Positions 27,765-37,687 of a DNA stretch of 47,136 nucleotides are shown in pieces. Below the pieces are notes generated by a model. That model saw only the letters and a list, made by a program, of their open reading frames with translations. It made no database searches and was not told the origin of the DNA. The number at the start of each line of letters is the position of its first letter. The first letter of the stretch is position 1. Position numbers and translations under genes: made by a program. Source of the DNA: Mesorhizobium loti (GTDB lineage: Bacteria > Pseudomonadota > Alphaproteobacteria > Rhizobiales > Rhizobiaceae); assembly GCF_001510895.1 (NCBI RefSeq), contig NZ_LPWA01000129.1:1-47136 (forward strand), in the 5' to 3' direction.

Positions 27765-28139
27765 ATGTTCTACGCAATCCTCGCCTATCACGTCGAAGGG
27801 ACCGTCCAGTCCTGGACGTCCGAGGAGGATGCCGCGCTGATGAAAGACCTGCTTGAGATCAACGACAGGCTGACCCGCGCCGGCAAATTGGGGCCGTCGG
27901 CAAGGCTGGGCGAGACCGCGAAAGCGGTCACGCTGCGCGGTCCGGGAGACGGCATGGTGATCGACGGTCCGTTTGCCGAGACCAAGGAGCAGTTGCTCGG
28001 CCTCTATGTGCTGGATTGCGCGAACCAGGACGAGGCGATAGCGGTGGCGCGCGATCTGAAGCGCGTCAATCCCACCGCTGTCTACGAGATAAGGCCGATC
28101 GCGCTTTATCTGCCCGGCGCGCCGCTGGCCGCCAACTGA
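27765..28139 (+). CDS. YCII-related (DGPF) domain protein
   Basis: A 124-residue protein of the YCII/DGPF group (MFYAILAYHVEG, GPSARLGETAKAVTL, then the motif DGPFAETKEQLLGLYVLDC and AVYEIRPIALYL). The family has a ferredoxin-like fold with a conserved His/Asp pair; members are often next to ECF sigma factors, none of which is seen here. A GAGGAA site supports this ATG. The frame is open 28 codons upstream, but that stretch is the repeat. Confidence 0.88.
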   Translation: MFYAILAYHVEGTVQSWTSEEDAALMKDLLEINDRLTRAGKLGPSARLGETAKAVTLRGPGDGMVIDGPFAETKEQLLGLYVLDCANQDEAIAVARDLKRVNPTAVYEIRPIALYLPGAPLAAN

Positions 28140-28164
28140 GATATCCCTTTTCGGCTGCTTCGCG

Positions 28165-29643
28165 TCAGCCCGGCGCCGCAACCGCGATTTCTTTTCCGAC
28201 GCGCAGCGTCTCGCGTACCAGAAGATCGAGATCCTCGCGCCGGGTGCGATGGTTGGTGATCGCCACCCTCAGGCAATGCCGGCCGCGCACGGTGGTGTCG
28301 GACAAGGCCGCGATGCCCTCTTCCTGCAGCCTGAGCATGATCTCGGTGTTGAATGCCTTGAGCCGTTCCTCGGATGCCCCGTCCAGGCGATGGCGGAAGC
28401 AGACGATGTTGATCGTGGTCGCCGCCGTCAACTCGAGTGCAGGCTCGGCCTGGATCAGCTCAGCCAGATAGCCTGCCTGGGCGATGTTCTGGTCGATGAG
28501 CCGCCCGAACTTCTCGACCCCATGCTCCTTCAGCGCCATCCAGATTTTTAACGCGCGGAAACCGCGCGATGTCTGCAGCCCGTAGTCGTGCAGCCATTGC
28601 CCGGAAGCAAGGCCGCGCGGCATCGATTCCAGATATTCCGGGGTGACGGCGAAGGTGTTGCGGTGGGCAGAGGCATCGCGAACCAGCGCGCAGCCCGCCT
28701 CGAAGGGTGCGTGCAGCCATTTGTGCGGGTCGAGCGCGATGGAATGCGCCTGCTCGATGCCGGCGACGAGCGATCTGTTTTGAGGTGCAATCGCAATCAG
28801 CGCACCGATGCAGCCGTCGATGTGGAACCAGAGGTCCTCTTCCGCCGCCAATGTGGCCAACGCCTGGAGGTCGTCGATGGCACCGGTGTTGACGGTGCCG
28901 ACTGTGCCGATCACGCAGGCCGGCTTGAAACCCGCCGCGCGATCCTCCTTGATGGCCGTCCTGAGCGCATCGACGTCGATGCGCAAATTGGCGTCGGTCG
29001 AGATGCGCCGCAGCGCCCGGTTGCCGAGGCCTAGCGCTTCCATCGCCTTGCGATGGCAGGAATGAACCTGGTCCGAGGCATAGAAGCGCAATGGCTTTGG
29101 GATGGCGCCGACGCCCCTTTCGCGGACATCGACGCCCGCCTTGGCATTGCGCGCCACGGTCAGCCCGATGATGTTGGCCATCGAGCCGCCGCTGACCAGC
29201 GTGCCGCCGGCCGGGGCCGGGAAGCCCACCATTTCCTTGCACCAATTGACCACCTGGCTGTCCATCAGCCCGGCGGCGTGGTTGCCGCCGCCGAGGTTCG
29301 AGCCCTGGATCGCCGCCAGGAAATCGCCGAGCGCACCGGTGAAATTGCTGGAGCCCATATACCAGGACCAGAAGCGCGGATGGATGTTGCCCATCGGATA
29401 GGCCATCACGTTGCGGGCGACGTCGCCATAGACGTCGGCAATGGGCGCCGGCTCGCGCGGCATTGGCGCGTCGAAGAACGCCCACACCTCGGCCGGCATC
29501 TCGCGCCACACCGGACGGTCCCGGACATCCCGCAGATAGCCGATGGCATCGTCGACGATCCGATGTGACAGAGCCTGCATGTTGGCCCAATCCGGCGGAT
29601 CGAGCGTTTCATCCATCACCGTCGTTTCCTGCAAGCTGTCCAT
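28165..29643 (-). CDS. PLP-dependent amino-acid decarboxylase (group II)
   Basis: The 492-residue enzyme belongs to the aromatic-L-amino-acid/glutamate decarboxylase family. Conserved parts are HPRFWSWYMGSSNF, NHAAGLMDSQVVNWCKEMVG, the cofactor loop GGSMANIIGL, WFHIDGCIGA (Asp contacting the PLP nitrogen) and the Schiff-base lysine in LDPHKWLH (K308). The ATG at 29643 has a GGGGGAGGAG site directly before it, so I prefer it to one 5 codons upstream. The substrate could be an aromatic amino acid or a related compound. It lies 99 bases downstream of cysK on the same strand. Confidence 0.9.
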   Translation of the reverse strand: MDSLQETTVMDETLDPPDWANMQALSHRIVDDAIGYLRDVRDRPVWREMPAEVWAFFDAPMPREPAPIADVYGDVARNVMAYPMGNIHPRFWSWYMGSSNFTGALGDFLAAIQGSNLGGGNHAAGLMDSQVVNWCKEMVGFPAPAGGTLVSGGSMANIIGLTVARNAKAGVDVRERGVGAIPKPLRFYASDQVHSCHRKAMEALGLGNRALRRISTDANLRIDVDALRTAIKEDRAAGFKPACVIGTVGTVNTGAIDDLQALATLAAEEDLWFHIDGCIGALIAIAPQNRSLVAGIEQAHSIALDPHKWLHAPFEAGCALVRDASAHRNTFAVTPEYLESMPRGLASGQWLHDYGLQTSRGFRALKIWMALKEHGVEKFGRLIDQNIAQAGYLAELIQAEPALELTAATTINIVCFRHRLDGASEERLKAFNTEIMLRLQEEGIAALSDTTVRGRHCLRVAITNHRTRREDLDLLVRETLRVGKEIAVAAPG

Positions 29644-29742
29644 CCGCTCCTCCCCCAAGGCACGCGATCATTTCCCTGGATCGTCGTGCGAGATCGTTGT
29701 GCGGCGCCGCCATCCGAATGGACAGCAGCGCCCCGGTTGTCT

Positions 29743-30828
29743 TCAGACCTCGAATTGGCAGCTCGGCGTCGAGCGCGACAACGCCGTCTCCTCGGCATCC
29801 ATCTCCGCCTCGATGCCGTCGAAAAGCGGCGTCGACATGTAGCGTTCGCCGGTGTCGGGCAGCATGCACAGGATCACCGATCCGGCCGGAGCCGTGCCCG
29901 CGATCTGGCGCGCCACGGCGAAGGTGGCGCCACCCGAGATGCCGGTGAAGATGCCTTCCTGCTGCGCCAGCGCCTTCGCCCATTTGATGCCTTCCGGACC
30001 GGGGATCGGCACCACTTGGTCATAGTAGCGCTTGTCGATCGCCTCCTGCAGCACGTTGGGGATGAAGTCCGGCGTCCAGCCCTGGATCGGATGCGGCTCG
30101 AAGGCCGGATGGCTGGCGGCCGGCGCGCCGCCCGCGCCGCGCTCCTGCCCCTTGCCGCTGCCGATAAGCTGTGCGTTCGCAGGCTCGGCAAGGACGATGC
30201 GGACATCAGGCCGCTCGCGGCGCAGCACCCGGCCGACGCCGGCGACCGTGCCGCCGGTGCCATAGCCGGTGACCAGCACATCGAGCCTCGAACTCGCGAA
30301 ATCGTTGATGATCTCGCGCGCCGTGGTCGCCTCGTGGATGGCGGCATTGGCTTCGGTCTCGAACTGGCGGGCCAGGAACCAGCCATTGGCCTCGGCGAGT
30401 TCCACCGCCTTCTTGTACATGCCAAAGCCTTTCTGGGCGCGCGGCGTCAGCACCACCTTGGCGCCCAGCATGCGCATCAGCTTGCGGCGCTCGATGGAAA
30501 AGCTGTCTGCCATCGTCACCACCAGCGGATAGCCTTTCTGTGCGCAGACCATGGCAAGGCCGATGCCGGTATTGCCACTGGTCGCCTCGACGACGGTCTG
30601 GCCGGGCTTCAGCTTGCCGCTGCGCTCGCCTTCCTCGATGATGTTGAGCGCCAGCCGGTCCTTCACCGAGGCTGCCGGATTGAAGAACTCGGCCTTCACA
30701 TAGATCGTCGCATGCGCCGGGCCGAGATTGTTGATGCGGATGACCGGCGTGTCGCCGACCGTGTCGAGAATGCTGTCGAACAGCCGGCCGCGACCGGCCG
30801 TCGTCCTGATTTTCAACTGCTGCAACAT
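29743..30828 (-). CDS. cysK: Cysteine synthase (O-acetylserine sulfhydrylase)
   Basis: Makes cysteine from O-acetylserine and sulfide with PLP. The Schiff-base lysine is K56 in NPAASVKDRLA. The substrate loop TSGNTGIG and the phosphate-binding GTGGTVAGVGR are intact. At 361 residues it is about 40 longer than E. coli CysK, through a Gly/Ala-rich loop (GSGKGQERGAGGAPAAS) and a longer C-terminus. A GAGGAG site supports the start. It is divergent from a BTAD/TPR regulator across 170 bases, so that regulator may control it. Confidence 0.93.
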   Translation of the reverse strand: MLQQLKIRTTAGRGRLFDSILDTVGDTPVIRINNLGPAHATIYVKAEFFNPAASVKDRLALNIIEEGERSGKLKPGQTVVEATSGNTGIGLAMVCAQKGYPLVVTMADSFSIERRKLMRMLGAKVVLTPRAQKGFGMYKKAVELAEANGWFLARQFETEANAAIHEATTAREIINDFASSRLDVLVTGYGTGGTVAGVGRVLRRERPDVRIVLAEPANAQLIGSGKGQERGAGGAPAASHPAFEPHPIQGWTPDFIPNVLQEAIDKRYYDQVVPIPGPEGIKWAKALAQQEGIFTGISGGATFAVARQIAGTAPAGSVILCMLPDTGERYMSTPLFDGIEAEMDAEETALSRSTPSCQFEV

Positions 30829-30998
30829 GGCTTTTCTCCTCGATATCTCACGCGCCGGTTACAGACCGGCGGCTTCGGCGGCGCGGTTTCGACACGTTGC
30901 CGCGTTAGCTTGCATGACCAGCCGCAAATGCGGCAACGGCGGCATTCCGGCACGGAATGAGGCTGCCGGATGCTTCCTGTCGTCTTTGGTGATAGAAC

Positions 30999-33067
30999 AT
31001 GGACCAGCTGGTCAGCGTTGGAGAGAGCGTGGAAACATACGTGGAATCCACCCGATCGAGCCTGAACGAAACCGCAGCCGGCTTGTCCGTGCGACTGCTT
31101 GGACAACTGGCGATTGCCCGTGACGGCGAGCCGGTTAAGCTGCCCTCCTCGCGCAAGCTGCGCGCGCTGCTGGCCTATCTGGCGCTCGCGCCGCATCCCG
31201 TCAGCCGCAGCCGGCTCTGCGAGCTGCTATGGGACGTGCCCAATGATCCGCGCGGCGAACTTCGCTGGTGTCTGAGCAAGCTTCGCGGCGCGCTCGATGA
31301 ACCGGGGCTGCACAGGATCGAGACCGAAGGCGATACCGTGGCGCTCCGTCTTGCCGATACGAGCGTCGATGCAGTGGAAGCCGCGGCCGCAGCGGCGGAA
31401 GGGATCGATACGCTTGGCCTTGAACGTCTGCGAAGGCTTGCGCAGCTCTTCGCCGGCGATTTGCTTGACGGGCTGGAGCTCGATCGGAGCCCGCATTTCA
31501 CCAGCTGGCTGACCGCGCAGCGCCGCCGTTTCAGCTCATGCCATGTCGCCGTTCTGGAGCACATCATCGGCCTTCTTCCGCAAGGGGCCGATGACGCGGG
31601 CCCCTATCTGGACCAATGGCTGGAGCTCGCGCCCTTCGACGGGCGCGCGCATGTGGCGCTGCTGGAGAACCTTGCCCGGCGCGGACAGATCGGCGCCGGC
31701 GAGGAACATCTGGCCACAGCTGCGGAGCTCTTTCGCTCCGAGGAGCTGGATGTCGCTCCCTTGCGGGAAGCATGGCAGGAGATAAGAGCCCGCCACTCCG
31801 GCGCGACGCCATGCGCCCGGTCCATTCCGTTCACTGCAACCCAGGCACCGATCGCCCCGTTGCAAGCCGACACGGCAGCGACGCGCCGGGCGTCGCTGGC
31901 GGTAATGCCTTTTGCCGAAAATGCCGGCGCCGGCGGTTTTCGCGGCGGGCTGGCCGACGGACTGACCCACGACATCATAACGCGCCTCGCCAAGCTCCGC
32001 GATTTCTTCGTCATCGCCCGCGGCTCGGTCTTCGCGCTGGCAGAAAAGAACATCGCGCCGGAGGATGCCGGCCGCCGGCTCAACGTCGACTATGTGGCGA
32101 CCGGCTCGGTCCGCAGCCTGCCCGGCAAGGTCATGGTCTCGGTCGAGCTAGTCGAAGTGCGCACGGCAAGGATCGTCTGGGCCGAGACCTTCGAGCACAA
32201 GCCCGATGGCATCTTCGTGGTCCTCGACGACATCGGCAACAGCATCGTCTCCTCGATCGCCGCCGAGATCGCGACAGTCGAGCGAAACCGCGCGATGCTG
32301 AAGGCGCCCAATTCGCTGAATGCCTGGGAAGCCTATCACCGCGGCCTCTGGCACATGTACCGCTTCACCCGCCAGGAAAACGAATTGGCGCAGCAGTTCT
32401 TCAACGACGCCCTGAAGCTCGACCCGACCTTCGCCCGCGCTATGCCGGGCTTTCCTTCACCCATTGGCAGAATGCCTTCCAGCGTTGGGGCGATCGCGAT
32501 CACGAGACGGCACTGGCCTTCGAAACCGCCGGTCACAGCCTTCTGGTCGATGACCGCAATCCGGCGGCACACTGGGCGATGGGACGCGCCTTGTGGCTGC
32601 GCGGCGAGCAGGACAACTCTCTGATCGAGCTGGCAAAGGCCGTCGACCTCAGCCCGAATTTCGCGCTCGGCCACTATGCGCTGTCCTTCGTCCACTCGCA
32701 GTCCGGTGATCCACAATCGGCGATCGGCTCGTCCGATCACTCGCGTCATCTCAGTCCCTTCGATCCGCTGCTGTTCGGCATGATGGGCGCGCGCGCCATG
32801 GCGCATGCAAGGCTGGGCGAATACAACGAGGCTGCGGAATGGGCGCTGAAAGCGGCGGCCAGGCCCAATGCCCATGTCATCATCCTGGCGATCGCGGCCC
32901 ACTGCCTCGCGCTGGCCGGCCGCCGGCACGAGGCGCGGAATTTTGCTGCCGCGATCCGCACCACATGGCCTGACTATCGGGCGAACGATTTCATCGCCAC
33001 CTTCCGCTTCGACCGGGATGGTGAAGCGCTGTTCCGCAGCGGCGCCAAGCTCATCGGGCTGAACTGA
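30999..33067 (+). CDS. SARP-like BTAD regulator with TolB-like and TPR domains, frameshifted
   Basis: Domains in order: an OmpR-like winged helix (SVRLLGQLAIARDGEPVKLP, RKLRALLAYLAL, about 29-100), a BTAD helical repeat region (about 110-260), a TolB/FlgO-like domain that often follows in such proteins (SLAVMPFAENAGAGGF, GLTHDIITRLAKLRDFFVIA, about 295-430), then TPR repeats. One C is missing near 32440 (CGCGCCTATGCC), so AYAGLSFTHW resumes in the next frame. Corrected length is about 689 residues. It is soluble. The architecture is that of regulators which integrate a signal through the TPR part; the ligand is unknown. Its neighbours suggest sulfur metabolism. Confidence 0.82.
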
Positions 33068-33086
33068 GCCCTTGCCGTCGGCCCAT

Positions 33087-34123
33087 TTAGTGGACGAGCG
33101 GGCCGCTGGCCTTCCGCCAGGCATCGATACCGCCCTGGATGTGGCGGGCGCTCGATATCCCTACATCCTGCGCCGCCTGCACGGCCATCGCCGAGCGCTC
33201 GCCGAAGGCGCAGTAGAACAGGATCTGCTTGGCTGTCGATTTCGCCAGTTCATGCAGCATGCCGCCGGCGGCTATGTTTTCCTGCAGCCGCGTATAGGGC
33301 AGGTGGATCGCGCCGGGGATGACGCCGTGGCGTTCCCGTTCCGACTGCTCGCGCAGATCGATCAGCGCCACGTCGGGCCGGCCGACCAGCGCCAGCGCCT
33401 GTTCGGCGGTCACCGACCAGCCGCGGCTGGCGATGTCGTCCTGGTGCAGCCCGACCCTCATATTGGCCGGCACCGCGACATCCATCATCTTCGGATTGGA
33501 CAGCTTCAGATTGTTCATGATGTCGACATACTCTTCGACCGACTTCACCTGCAGGCGCGGGTTGAAGGCCTTTTCCTCGCCGATCGTCGACACGGTCTCG
33601 CCCTTGTAGTCGTGTGCCGGGAAGATCATCGTCTCGTCGGGGAGCTTGAGCAGTCGCCCGAAGATCGATTCATATTGCTGGCGCGGATCGCCGTTCTGGA
33701 AATCGGTGCGGCCGGTGCCGCGAATGAGCAGCGTGTCGCCGGTAAAAACCCGGTCCGGCAGGATGAAGCTGTAGGAATCGTCGGTGTGGCCCGGCGTGTA
33801 GATGACGTCCAGCGCCAGCCCCTCGATCGCAAGCTTGTCGCCGTCGGCAAGCCGCATCGACACGACGTCGCCTTCGTCTGCTCGCCCATCACGGTCACGC
33901 AATGGATCCTGTCGCGCAGCGCGCCGAGGCCGGTAATGTGGTCGGCATGGAGATGCGTATCGACCGCCTTGACGAGTCTCAGGTCGAGCTCGTTGACCAG
34001 TTGCAGATAGCGTTCGACCTTCTCCAGCACCGGATCGATGATCAATGCCTCGCCGCCGCGGCGGCTGGCAAGCAGGTAGGAATAGGTACCCGAAACGGAA
34101 TCGAAAAGCTGACGGAAGATCAT
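33087..34123 (-). CDS. Metallo-beta-lactamase/rhodanese fusion, persulfide-dioxygenase type, frameshifted
   Basis: The N-terminal metallo-beta-lactamase domain has THLHADHITGLG (metal ligands), YTPGHTDDS, FTGDTLLI and IFPAHDYKG, as in ETHE1-type persulfide dioxygenases, which oxidise glutathione persulfide. The C-terminal rhodanese domain (VALIDLREQSERERHGVIPG) has its catalytic Cys in LFYCAFGERS. One base is missing near 33870 (AAGGCCGACG read as AAGGCGACG), after MGEQTKA. Corrected length is about 345 residues. It converges on the BTAD regulator with a 19-base gap. Sulfide detoxification is the likely role. Confidence 0.88.
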
Positions 34124-34221
34124 TTCTCGGCCCCTTGCGCCAGCGGCCCAGCCCGGCCGTCAGGCAAGTCTAAAACAAGCACGAGGCGCCCGCCAGCGAA
34201 CACTTCATGCTTGATCTAGAC

Positions 34222-34264
34222 CAATTCCAGGAAAAGTGGTGAAACGGTTTTCCGTCCGGAATTG
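34222..34264. repeat. Dispersed palindromic element, CAATTCC...GGAATTG type
   Basis: The cleanest copy in the window: CAATTCCAGGAAAA pairs with TTTTCCGTCCGGAATTG around a short loop. It lies between the MBL-rhodanese start and the choV stop. Confidence 0.85.
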
Positions 34265-34279
34265 CGTAGAAACAAATAG

Positions 34280-34322
34280 CTAGAGCGGTTCGGCGTTTCC
34301 ATGAAACGGTGAACTGCTCTAG
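34280..34322. repeat. CTAGAGC...GCTCTAG palindrome
   Basis: 12-base imperfect arms (CTAGAGCGGTTC / GAACTGCTCTAG) around a 19-base loop that itself contains GTTTC/GAAAC. It follows the previous element by 15 bases, and the two form a composite. It may act as the 3' hairpin of the choXWV transcript, which ends 45 bases away. Confidence 0.75.
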
Positions 34323-34366
34323 TGCATGTCGCCCAAATCGGCGCGACGCGCCTTAAGGGCCGAAGC

Positions 34367-35547
34367 CTATCGCCTCAGCACCGCGCTCAGCACGTCGCGG
34401 ATGCCGATCGCGCCGACGAAGCGCGAGCCTTCGTCGAACAACGCCACCGGGGCGGTCTGCGAGCGGTGCATGGCGAGCATCACCGTCTTCAGCGGCGTGC
34501 CTGGATTGGCCCAGAAGACTTGCGCCCCCTCCTCCGGCTGGCGCTCGACATCGGCGCAGGACACCCACACCGCGGGCTTGCCGTGGCGTTCGGCCGCCGC
34601 CACCAGGCCATGCTCGTCGATCTTGAAGCGCGTCGTCTTGCGCCGGTCGAGCCACACCCAGCCGTTCTCGCCGTGTTCGAGATCGCGGCGGTCGCGCATC
34701 ACGTTCCACGCCGTCAGCACCGAGAGCGGGTTCACATTGGCGATGAAGTCGCGCACGTAGTCATTGGCGGGGCGAAGCACGATGTCTTCCGGCGCGCCGG
34801 TCTGGACGATGTGCCCGCCCTCCATGATGGTGATGTGGCTGCCGATCTTCAGCGCTTCCTCGAGGTCGTGGCTGACGAAGATGATGGTCTTCTTCAGTGC
34901 CGCCTGCAGCTGCAGCAATTCGTCCTGCAGCTTGGTGCGGATCAGCGGATCGAGCGCCGAGAACGGTTCGTCCATCAACAGGATCGGCGCCTCGGTGGCG
35001 AAGGCGCGCGCCAGGCCGACGCGCTGTTGCATGCCGCCCGAAAGCTCATGCGCATATTTCTTCGACCATTGGTCGAGATGGACGAGCTGGAGCTGCTTTT
35101 GCACCCGCGCCTTGCGCTCGGCTTCCGGCACGCCGGCAAGCTCGAGGCCGAAGCCGACATTCTCCTCCACCGTGCGCCACGGCAGCAGACCGAACTGCTG
35201 GAACACCATTGCCACCTGCTTTTGCCTGAGACGCCGCAAGGTCGCCTCGTCGCAAGTGACGACATCGACTGTGCGGTCGCCGTCCTTAACCAGCACCTGG
35301 CCGCGCGACACGACATTGAGCCGGTTGACGGCTCTGAGCAGCGTCGACTTGCCGGAGCCAGAAAGGCCCATCAGCACCGAGATCTCACCCTCATGCACGG
35401 TGAGGTTGGCTCCGGCGCAGCCCAGCACATTGCCGGTCCTTTCGAGGATCTCGGCGCGGCTGGCGCCCTTGTCAATCATCGCCAGCGAGCGGCCTGATCG
35501 GCGCCGAAGACGATATCGACGTTCTTGAAGTCAACCGCGACGGTCAT
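34367..35547 (-). CDS. choV: Choline ABC importer ATPase, one frameshift
   Basis: ATPase of the ChoXWV importer. The true N-terminus (MTVAVDFKNVDIVFGAD, ATG at 35547 behind GGAGG) is separated from the rest by one missing base near 35490 (GGCCCGC read as GGCCGC). The frame resumes at RSLAMIDKGASRAEILERTG. Walker A (GLSGSGKST), signature (LSGGMQQRVGLARA), Walker B (ILLMDEPFSALDP) and a C-terminal CBS-like region (ending IGIRDVLSAVLRR) are present. Corrected length is 393 residues. The ATG overlaps the choW stop (ATGA). Choline or betaine brought in serves as osmoprotectant and carbon source. Confidence 0.92.
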
Positions 35548-36398
35548 TTGTTGCCTCCAACGCCGATACGCGTCATCCGATCGAGCACGATGGCCAGCAC
35601 AACGATGCCAAGGCCAGCCTCGAGCCCGAGGTCGATGCGGCGCGAGCCAAGCGCGCGGTTGATTTCTGTGCCGAGGCCCCCGGCACCGATCAGCGCCGCG
35701 AACACCACCATCGATAGTGACAGCATGATCGACTGCGTCAGGCCCGCCATAATGGTGGGCAAGGCTGAAGGTAGCTCGACCTTCCAGAGAAGTTGTCTCT
35801 TGGTGGCGCCGAACGCCTCACCTGCCTCGACGATCGATTTCGGCACTGACGTGACGCCGAGATGCGTGAGACGGACCGGGGTCGGAATGACGAAGATGAT
35901 GGTGACGATGAGGCCGGGGGCGTTGCCAAGCCCGAACAGTGTCAGCACCGGGATCAGGTAGACGAAGGTCGGCAGCGTCTGCATCAGGTCCAGCACCGGC
36001 AGCATGAAGCGGTAGACCTTCGGCTTGTGCGCGGCCCAGATGCCGAGCGGAACGCCGATAGCCATCGAGGCGGCGGCGGCAGCAACCACCAGCACCAGAG
36101 TCTCCACGGTCTGCTTCCACAGGTTCTGGTTGATGATGAAGACGAGGCCGATGAAGACGCCGATGGCGAGCGGCCGCGAACGCTGCAGGAACCAGGCGAT
36201 GACGGCGACGACTAGGGCCAGAAGCACCGGCGGCACCATGAGCAGGAGGTCCACCGCACCGTCGAGGATGAAGTTCAGGCCGTTCGAGAAGGCTCTGAAA
36301 ACAGTGTCGAAATTGTCGGTGAGGAAACCGAAGAAGGCTTTGCCCCACGGTCCGATGGGTATCTTGTAGGCGACCAGGAATTTCGAGATCGGATCCAT
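35544..36398 (-). CDS. choW: Choline ABC importer permease
   Basis: The 284-residue inner-membrane permease is of the ProW/OpuAB type. It has several helices (LLMVPPVLLALVVAVIAWF, LVLVVAAAAASMAIGVPLG) and the cytoplasmic EAA-type loop (IVEAGEAFGATKRQLLWKVE, then LPSALPTIM) that docks the ATPase. It sits between choX and choV, with a hairpin between it and choX. It overlaps choV by 4 bases, so permease and ATPase should be made in step. Confidence 0.93.
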   Translation of the reverse strand: MDPISKFLVAYKIPIGPWGKAFFGFLTDNFDTVFRAFSNGLNFILDGAVDLLLMVPPVLLALVVAVIAWFLQRSRPLAIGVFIGLVFIINQNLWKQTVETLVLVVAAAAASMAIGVPLGIWAAHKPKVYRFMLPVLDLMQTLPTFVYLIPVLTLFGLGNAPGLIVTIIFVIPTPVRLTHLGVTSVPKSIVEAGEAFGATKRQLLWKVELPSALPTIMAGLTQSIMLSLSMVVFAALIGAGGLGTEINRALGSRRIDLGLEAGLGIVVLAIVLDRMTRIGVGGNK

Positions 36399-36455
36399 CT
36401 TTCCCCTCTTTGGCCCCGCCGCACTTGTCGTACGGTCATCTTCTCACAGCATATG

Positions 36456-36485
36456 AAAAAGGGCAGCCTTTTCCAGCGGCTGCCC
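36456..36485 (-). terminator. Hairpin with U-tract between choX and choW
   Basis: On the coding strand, GGGCAGCC and GGCTGCCC (8 bp, 9-base loop) are followed directly by TTTTT. It starts 32 bases after the choX stop and lies 57 bases before the choW start. Partial termination here would give more binding protein than permease. Confidence 0.8.
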
Positions 36486-36517
36486 TCTTCCGGAGATCAT
36501 ACCGGCCTCAGGCCGGC

Positions 36518-37453
36518 TCAGCTCCCGAGCGCGGTCTTGATCGCCGCCGCCGCATCGCCGCCGTCGAAAGTGGTCACGCCGGCGATCCAGGGCGTGATCG
36601 CGTCCGGATGCTTCTTCAGCCAGTCGGTCGCGACCGTCTGGGCATCACCGCCCTTCAGGATCGCGTCCATCATCTCCCCTTCCATGTCGAGATTGAACTT
36701 CAGGTTGGAGATGAACTTGCCGGCATTCGGGCATTCGGTGGTGTAGCCTTTACGCACGTTGGTATAGACGGTGGCGGCGCCGAAGCCGCTGTCGCCCATG
36801 CCTTCGAGATAGGTGATCTTCATGGCGCCCATCACCGGATGCGGCGTCCAGCCGAGGAAGGCGATCCACTCATTGTTCTTCATCGACTGCTCGGCCTGCG
36901 TCAGCATGCCGGCCTCCGAGGACTCGACCAGCTCGAAGCCGGCGAGGTTGTCGGCCGGATTCTTGATCATGTCGAGGATGATGCGGTTGCCGTCATTGCC
37001 GGCCTCGATGCCGTAGATCTTGCCGTTGAACTTGTCCTTGAACTTGCCGAGATCGGTCAGCGTCTTGACGCCGGCATCCGCGACATAGGTCGGCACCACG
37101 ATGCCGTAGCCGGCGCCGGTCAGGTTGGTGCTGATCGTCTCGACCGAGCCGTCGGCCTTATAGTCCTTGATGTCGTTGGTCATCGACGGCATCCAGTTGC
37201 CGAGGAAGACGTCGAGGTCCTTGTTCTTCAGCGAAGCGTAGGTCACCGGCACCGAAAGCTGGATCACCTGCGGCTCGTAGCCGAGGGCGGTGAGCAGCAC
37301 CGAGGCCAGCCCGGTGGTCGCCTGGATGTCGGTCCAGCCAACGTCGGACAGACGTACGGCCTTGCAGCTCGCCGGATCGCCGGCATAAGCGGCGGTCGTA
37401 GATAGAAGCGCCGCCAAGCCGAGGCCGGCGACGAAGGATTTCATACGCGACAT
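36518..37453 (-). CDS. choX: Periplasmic choline-binding protein
   Basis: A 311-residue ABC substrate-binding protein with a signal peptide (MSRMKSFVAGLGLAALLSTTAAYA). Conserved parts fit ChoX: LSDVGWTDIQATTGLASVLL, VFLGNWMPSMTND, ADAGVKTLTDL, GIEAGNDGN and FLGWTPHPVMG. Aromatic residues such as W43 and those in NWMP and GWTPHP should form the cage for choline's ammonium group. A GGGAGAAAAG site fixes the ATG at 37453. It is first in choXWV. No choR-type regulator is adjacent. Confidence 0.93.
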   Translation of the reverse strand: MSRMKSFVAGLGLAALLSTTAAYAGDPASCKAVRLSDVGWTDIQATTGLASVLLTALGYEPQVIQLSVPVTYASLKNKDLDVFLGNWMPSMTNDIKDYKADGSVETISTNLTGAGYGIVVPTYVADAGVKTLTDLGKFKDKFNGKIYGIEAGNDGNRIILDMIKNPADNLAGFELVESSEAGMLTQAEQSMKNNEWIAFLGWTPHPVMGAMKITYLEGMGDSGFGAATVYTNVRKGYTTECPNAGKFISNLKFNLDMEGEMMDAILKGGDAQTVATDWLKKHPDAITPWIAGVTTFDGGDAAAAIKTALGS

Positions 37454-37687
37454 GAACTTTTCTCCCATTGCAATTCTGAGGCGATGCGAAGTCACGGTTC
37501 TTGCGCCCGCCGTGTTTCGTCAGCCAAACACCATTTTGATGTGGTTTCAAGCGGCGTTACATCACGATGAACGGCGCGCGCTGGCCATTCAGCGACATGC
37601 CGGCGCCTTTCCAGTGGGAGGGCTTTTTTGGTGGATGGCGCCGACGCCCCCTCCCCGCGCCGCGACAAGTCAGCTTAAAAGACCCGC

